From Nesterenkonia lutea (GTDB taxonomy: Bacteria > Actinomycetota > Actinomycetes > Actinomycetales > Micrococcaceae), in assembly GCF_014873955.1 (NCBI RefSeq), contig NZ_JADBED010000001.1, forward strand, positions 1,054,001-1,118,000: DNA of 64,000 bases, given 5' to 3'. The first letter of the stretch is position 1, and each line of letters opens with the position of its first letter. Of the stretch, positions 62,854 through 64,000 are shown piece by piece. Both the position numbers and the translations under genes were made by a program. A model generated the notes under the pieces. The model had not been told where the DNA came from. It searched no databases and worked only from the letters and a program-made list of their open reading frames with translations.

Positions 62854-63309
62854 ATGGTCCAGGCTCCACGATCCTCCTCCGCCGGTGCCGAGACCGATGG
62901 TGCAGCCATCCGGTCTGCGGGATCCGCGCGTCGCCCCCTTCCGTGGCTGCTGCTGCTCGTGGATGGCCTGCTGGTGCTCGGCTTCGCCGCCATGGGCAAC
63001 CGCAACCACGAGACGGGCCTGGCCGTCGTCGATGTGCTGCAGACCGCCACACCGTTCCTCCTCGGACTCCTGGCCAGCTCGCTCGTCGTGCGCTTCTGGC
63101 GCAGCCCGTCCCGACTCTGGCCGGACGGCGTCGTGGTGATCCTCGGCACTGTCGCACTGGGCATGGTCCTGAGGGTCCTCAGTGAGACCGGAGGGGCGCA
63201 GGCGTCGTTCATCCTGGTGACTCTGGGCGTGCTGGGCGCCCTGCTCGCCGGAAGGCGAGTGCTCAGCGGACTGGTGCTCGAATCGCGAGGAAATGCGGTT
63301 GCGGGCTAA
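62854..63309 (+). CDS. DUF3054-family membrane protein
   Basis: A 151-residue protein with four hydrophobic spans after a polar N-terminus of about 28 residues. The motif LLVDGLLVLGFAAMGNRNHE matches the start of DUF3054 (Asp in span 1, Gly-Arg/Asn-His after it). Function is unknown. A GTG at 62851 is an alternative start one codon upstream. It probably shares a transcript with the DUF488 gene. Confidence 0.75.
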   Translation: MVQAPRSSSAGAETDGAAIRSAGSARRPLPWLLLLVDGLLVLGFAAMGNRNHETGLAVVDVLQTATPFLLGLLASSLVVRFWRSPSRLWPDGVVVILGTVALGMVLRVLSETGGAQASFILVTLGVLGALLAGRRVLSGLVLESRGNAVAG

Positions 63310-63370
63310 CCCTGTGGTCCCGTCCAGGCAATGCCAAGGTGCACGTCGATAACGTGGAGTCTGTAAGGGT

Positions 63371-63404
63371 GAGCGCGGGAGTGATGCATGACTCTCCCCC
63401 GCTC
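63371..63404 (+). terminator. Imperfect hairpin after the DUF3054 gene
   Basis: GAGCG (63371-63375) pairs with CGCTC (63400-63404), extended by GGGAGT with ACTC and CCC and small bulges. A TGACGTCA palindrome follows at 63405-63412. It may end the upstream transcript or lie in the control region of the dehydrogenase. Confidence 0.4.
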
Positions 63405-63433
63405 TGACGTCAACAGAGCCAAGGAGACGCACC

Positions 63434-64000
63434 GTGAAAGCAGTGACATGGCAGGGCCACCGCAAGGTCAGCGTAGAGACCGTCCCGGATCCCGTGATCC
63501 AGCAGTCCAATGACGCGATCATCGAAGTCACCTCCACCGCGATCTGCGGCTCGGATCTGCATCTCTATGAAGTGCTCGGCCCGTTCATGACTGCCGGGGA
63601 CATCATCGGCCACGAACCTATGGGGCGGGTCGTCGAGGCTGGCTCCCAGTCGAATCTGACGGCCGGTGACCGCGTGGTCATCCCTTTCCAGATCGCCTGC
63701 GGCAGCTGCTACATGTGCCAGCGCGGACTCCAGACCCAGTGCGAGACCACTCAGGTCCGCGATCAGGGCATGGGTGCCCCGCTCTTCGGGTACTCCCAGC
63801 TCTACGGCGCGGTCCCGGGCGGACAGGCCGAGTACCTGCGGGTGCCGCATGCGGACTACAACCCGATCAAGGTCGGCAGTGAGCTGCCTGACCACCGGTA
63901 CCTCTTCCTCTCGGATGTGCTGCCCACTGCCTGGCAGGCGGTCGCGTACACGGGGCTGCAGCGCGGCGACAGCGTCGCCGTCGTCGGACTCGGCCCGATC
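63434..64000 (+). CDS. Zinc-dependent alcohol dehydrogenase family protein, 3' end outside window
   Basis: The first 189 codons of a medium-chain dehydrogenase. The start is a GTG with AAGGAGA upstream. Catalytic zinc ligands are seen in ICGSDLHLY and GHEPMGRVVEAG, and the structural zinc site in CGSCYMCQRGLQTQC. The visible part ends in the first strand and glycine loop of the NAD(P)-binding domain (VAVVGLGPI). The GSDLH form and the long insert before LPTAWQAV resemble glutathione-independent formaldehyde or threonine-type dehydrogenases, but the substrate is open. Confidence 0.9.
   Translation, partial: MKAVTWQGHRKVSVETVPDPVIQQSNDAIIEVTSTAICGSDLHLYEVLGPFMTAGDIIGHEPMGRVVEAGSQSNLTAGDRVVIPFQIACGSCYMCQRGLQTQCETTQVRDQGMGAPLFGYSQLYGAVPGGQAEYLRVPHADYNPIKVGSELPDHRYLFLSDVLPTAWQAVAYTGLQRGDSVAVVGLGPI

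Overview
The window is high-GC actinobacterial chromosome. Gene content and order (thrS-HIT-pgsA, yebC-ruvCAB-yajC-secDF-rel, sigA-DUF7455-parE, lipA/lipB next to the dihydrolipoyl E2/E3 genes, helY followed by a polyprenol-phosphate mannosyltransferase and rbpA) and strongly acidic proteins point to the family Micrococcaceae, most like Nesterenkonia or Arthrobacter. That placement is inferred from gene families and order, not from a database search. Almost all of it is ordinary core genome. I see no phage, IS element, CRISPR array, tRNA or rRNA gene, and no clear defence island.

Layout. 1-2.8 kb: end of an unknown gene, a truncated haemoglobin, RpiB and an Nei-type DNA glycosylase. 2.9-6.1 kb: thrS, a HIT-family nucleotide phosphorylase and a CDP-alcohol phosphatidyltransferase. 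6.2-15.4 kb: yebC, Holliday-junction genes ruvC and ruvAB with a LexA-type box between them, the yajC-secD-secF export genes, and the (p)ppGpp enzyme Rel. 15.5-20.4 kb (minus strand): an AbiEi-like orphan, ruvX, alaS, rpsD. 20.7-30.2 kb: DUF4191, lipA and lipB, a divergent membrane Ser/Thr kinase-like gene, then sucB, lpdA and pepA. Lipoate synthesis therefore sits beside the E2 that carries lipoate and the E3 that reoxidises it. 30.4-38.8 kb: PAC2 protein, DUF4192, the primary sigma factor, DUF7455, topoisomerase subunit B, haem o synthase, and a CBS-domain protein overlapping it tail to tail. 39.1-45.3 kb: a GAF-ANTAR antiterminator, a YigZ-family protein, a GAF-type regulator divergent from an aldehyde dehydrogenase plus DUF779, and gdhA.

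45.4-52.3 kb is the clearest accessory unit: a maltose/maltodextrin uptake operon (malE-malF-malG, no ATPase) divergent from a GH13 alpha-glucosidase followed by a LacI regulator. The divergent gap carries two exactly mirrored 14-bp operators, a third weaker one, and two readable promoters. 52.3-64 kb: an MFS transporter, helY, a degenerate amidohydrolase, a mannosyl-phosphopolyprenol synthase, rbpA, an SPFH/NfeD membrane pair, an RlmA-type methyltransferase, DUF488, DUF3054, and the start of a zinc alcohol dehydrogenase.

The most interesting signals are regulatory or structural: the LexA box before ruvAB, the mal divergent control region, CRP-like sites at the aldehyde dehydrogenase locus, an AT-rich dyad before ctaB, and a recurring habit of 12-, 15- and 17-bp tandem duplications in and between genes. 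I found nothing that I would confidently call a new multi-gene system.
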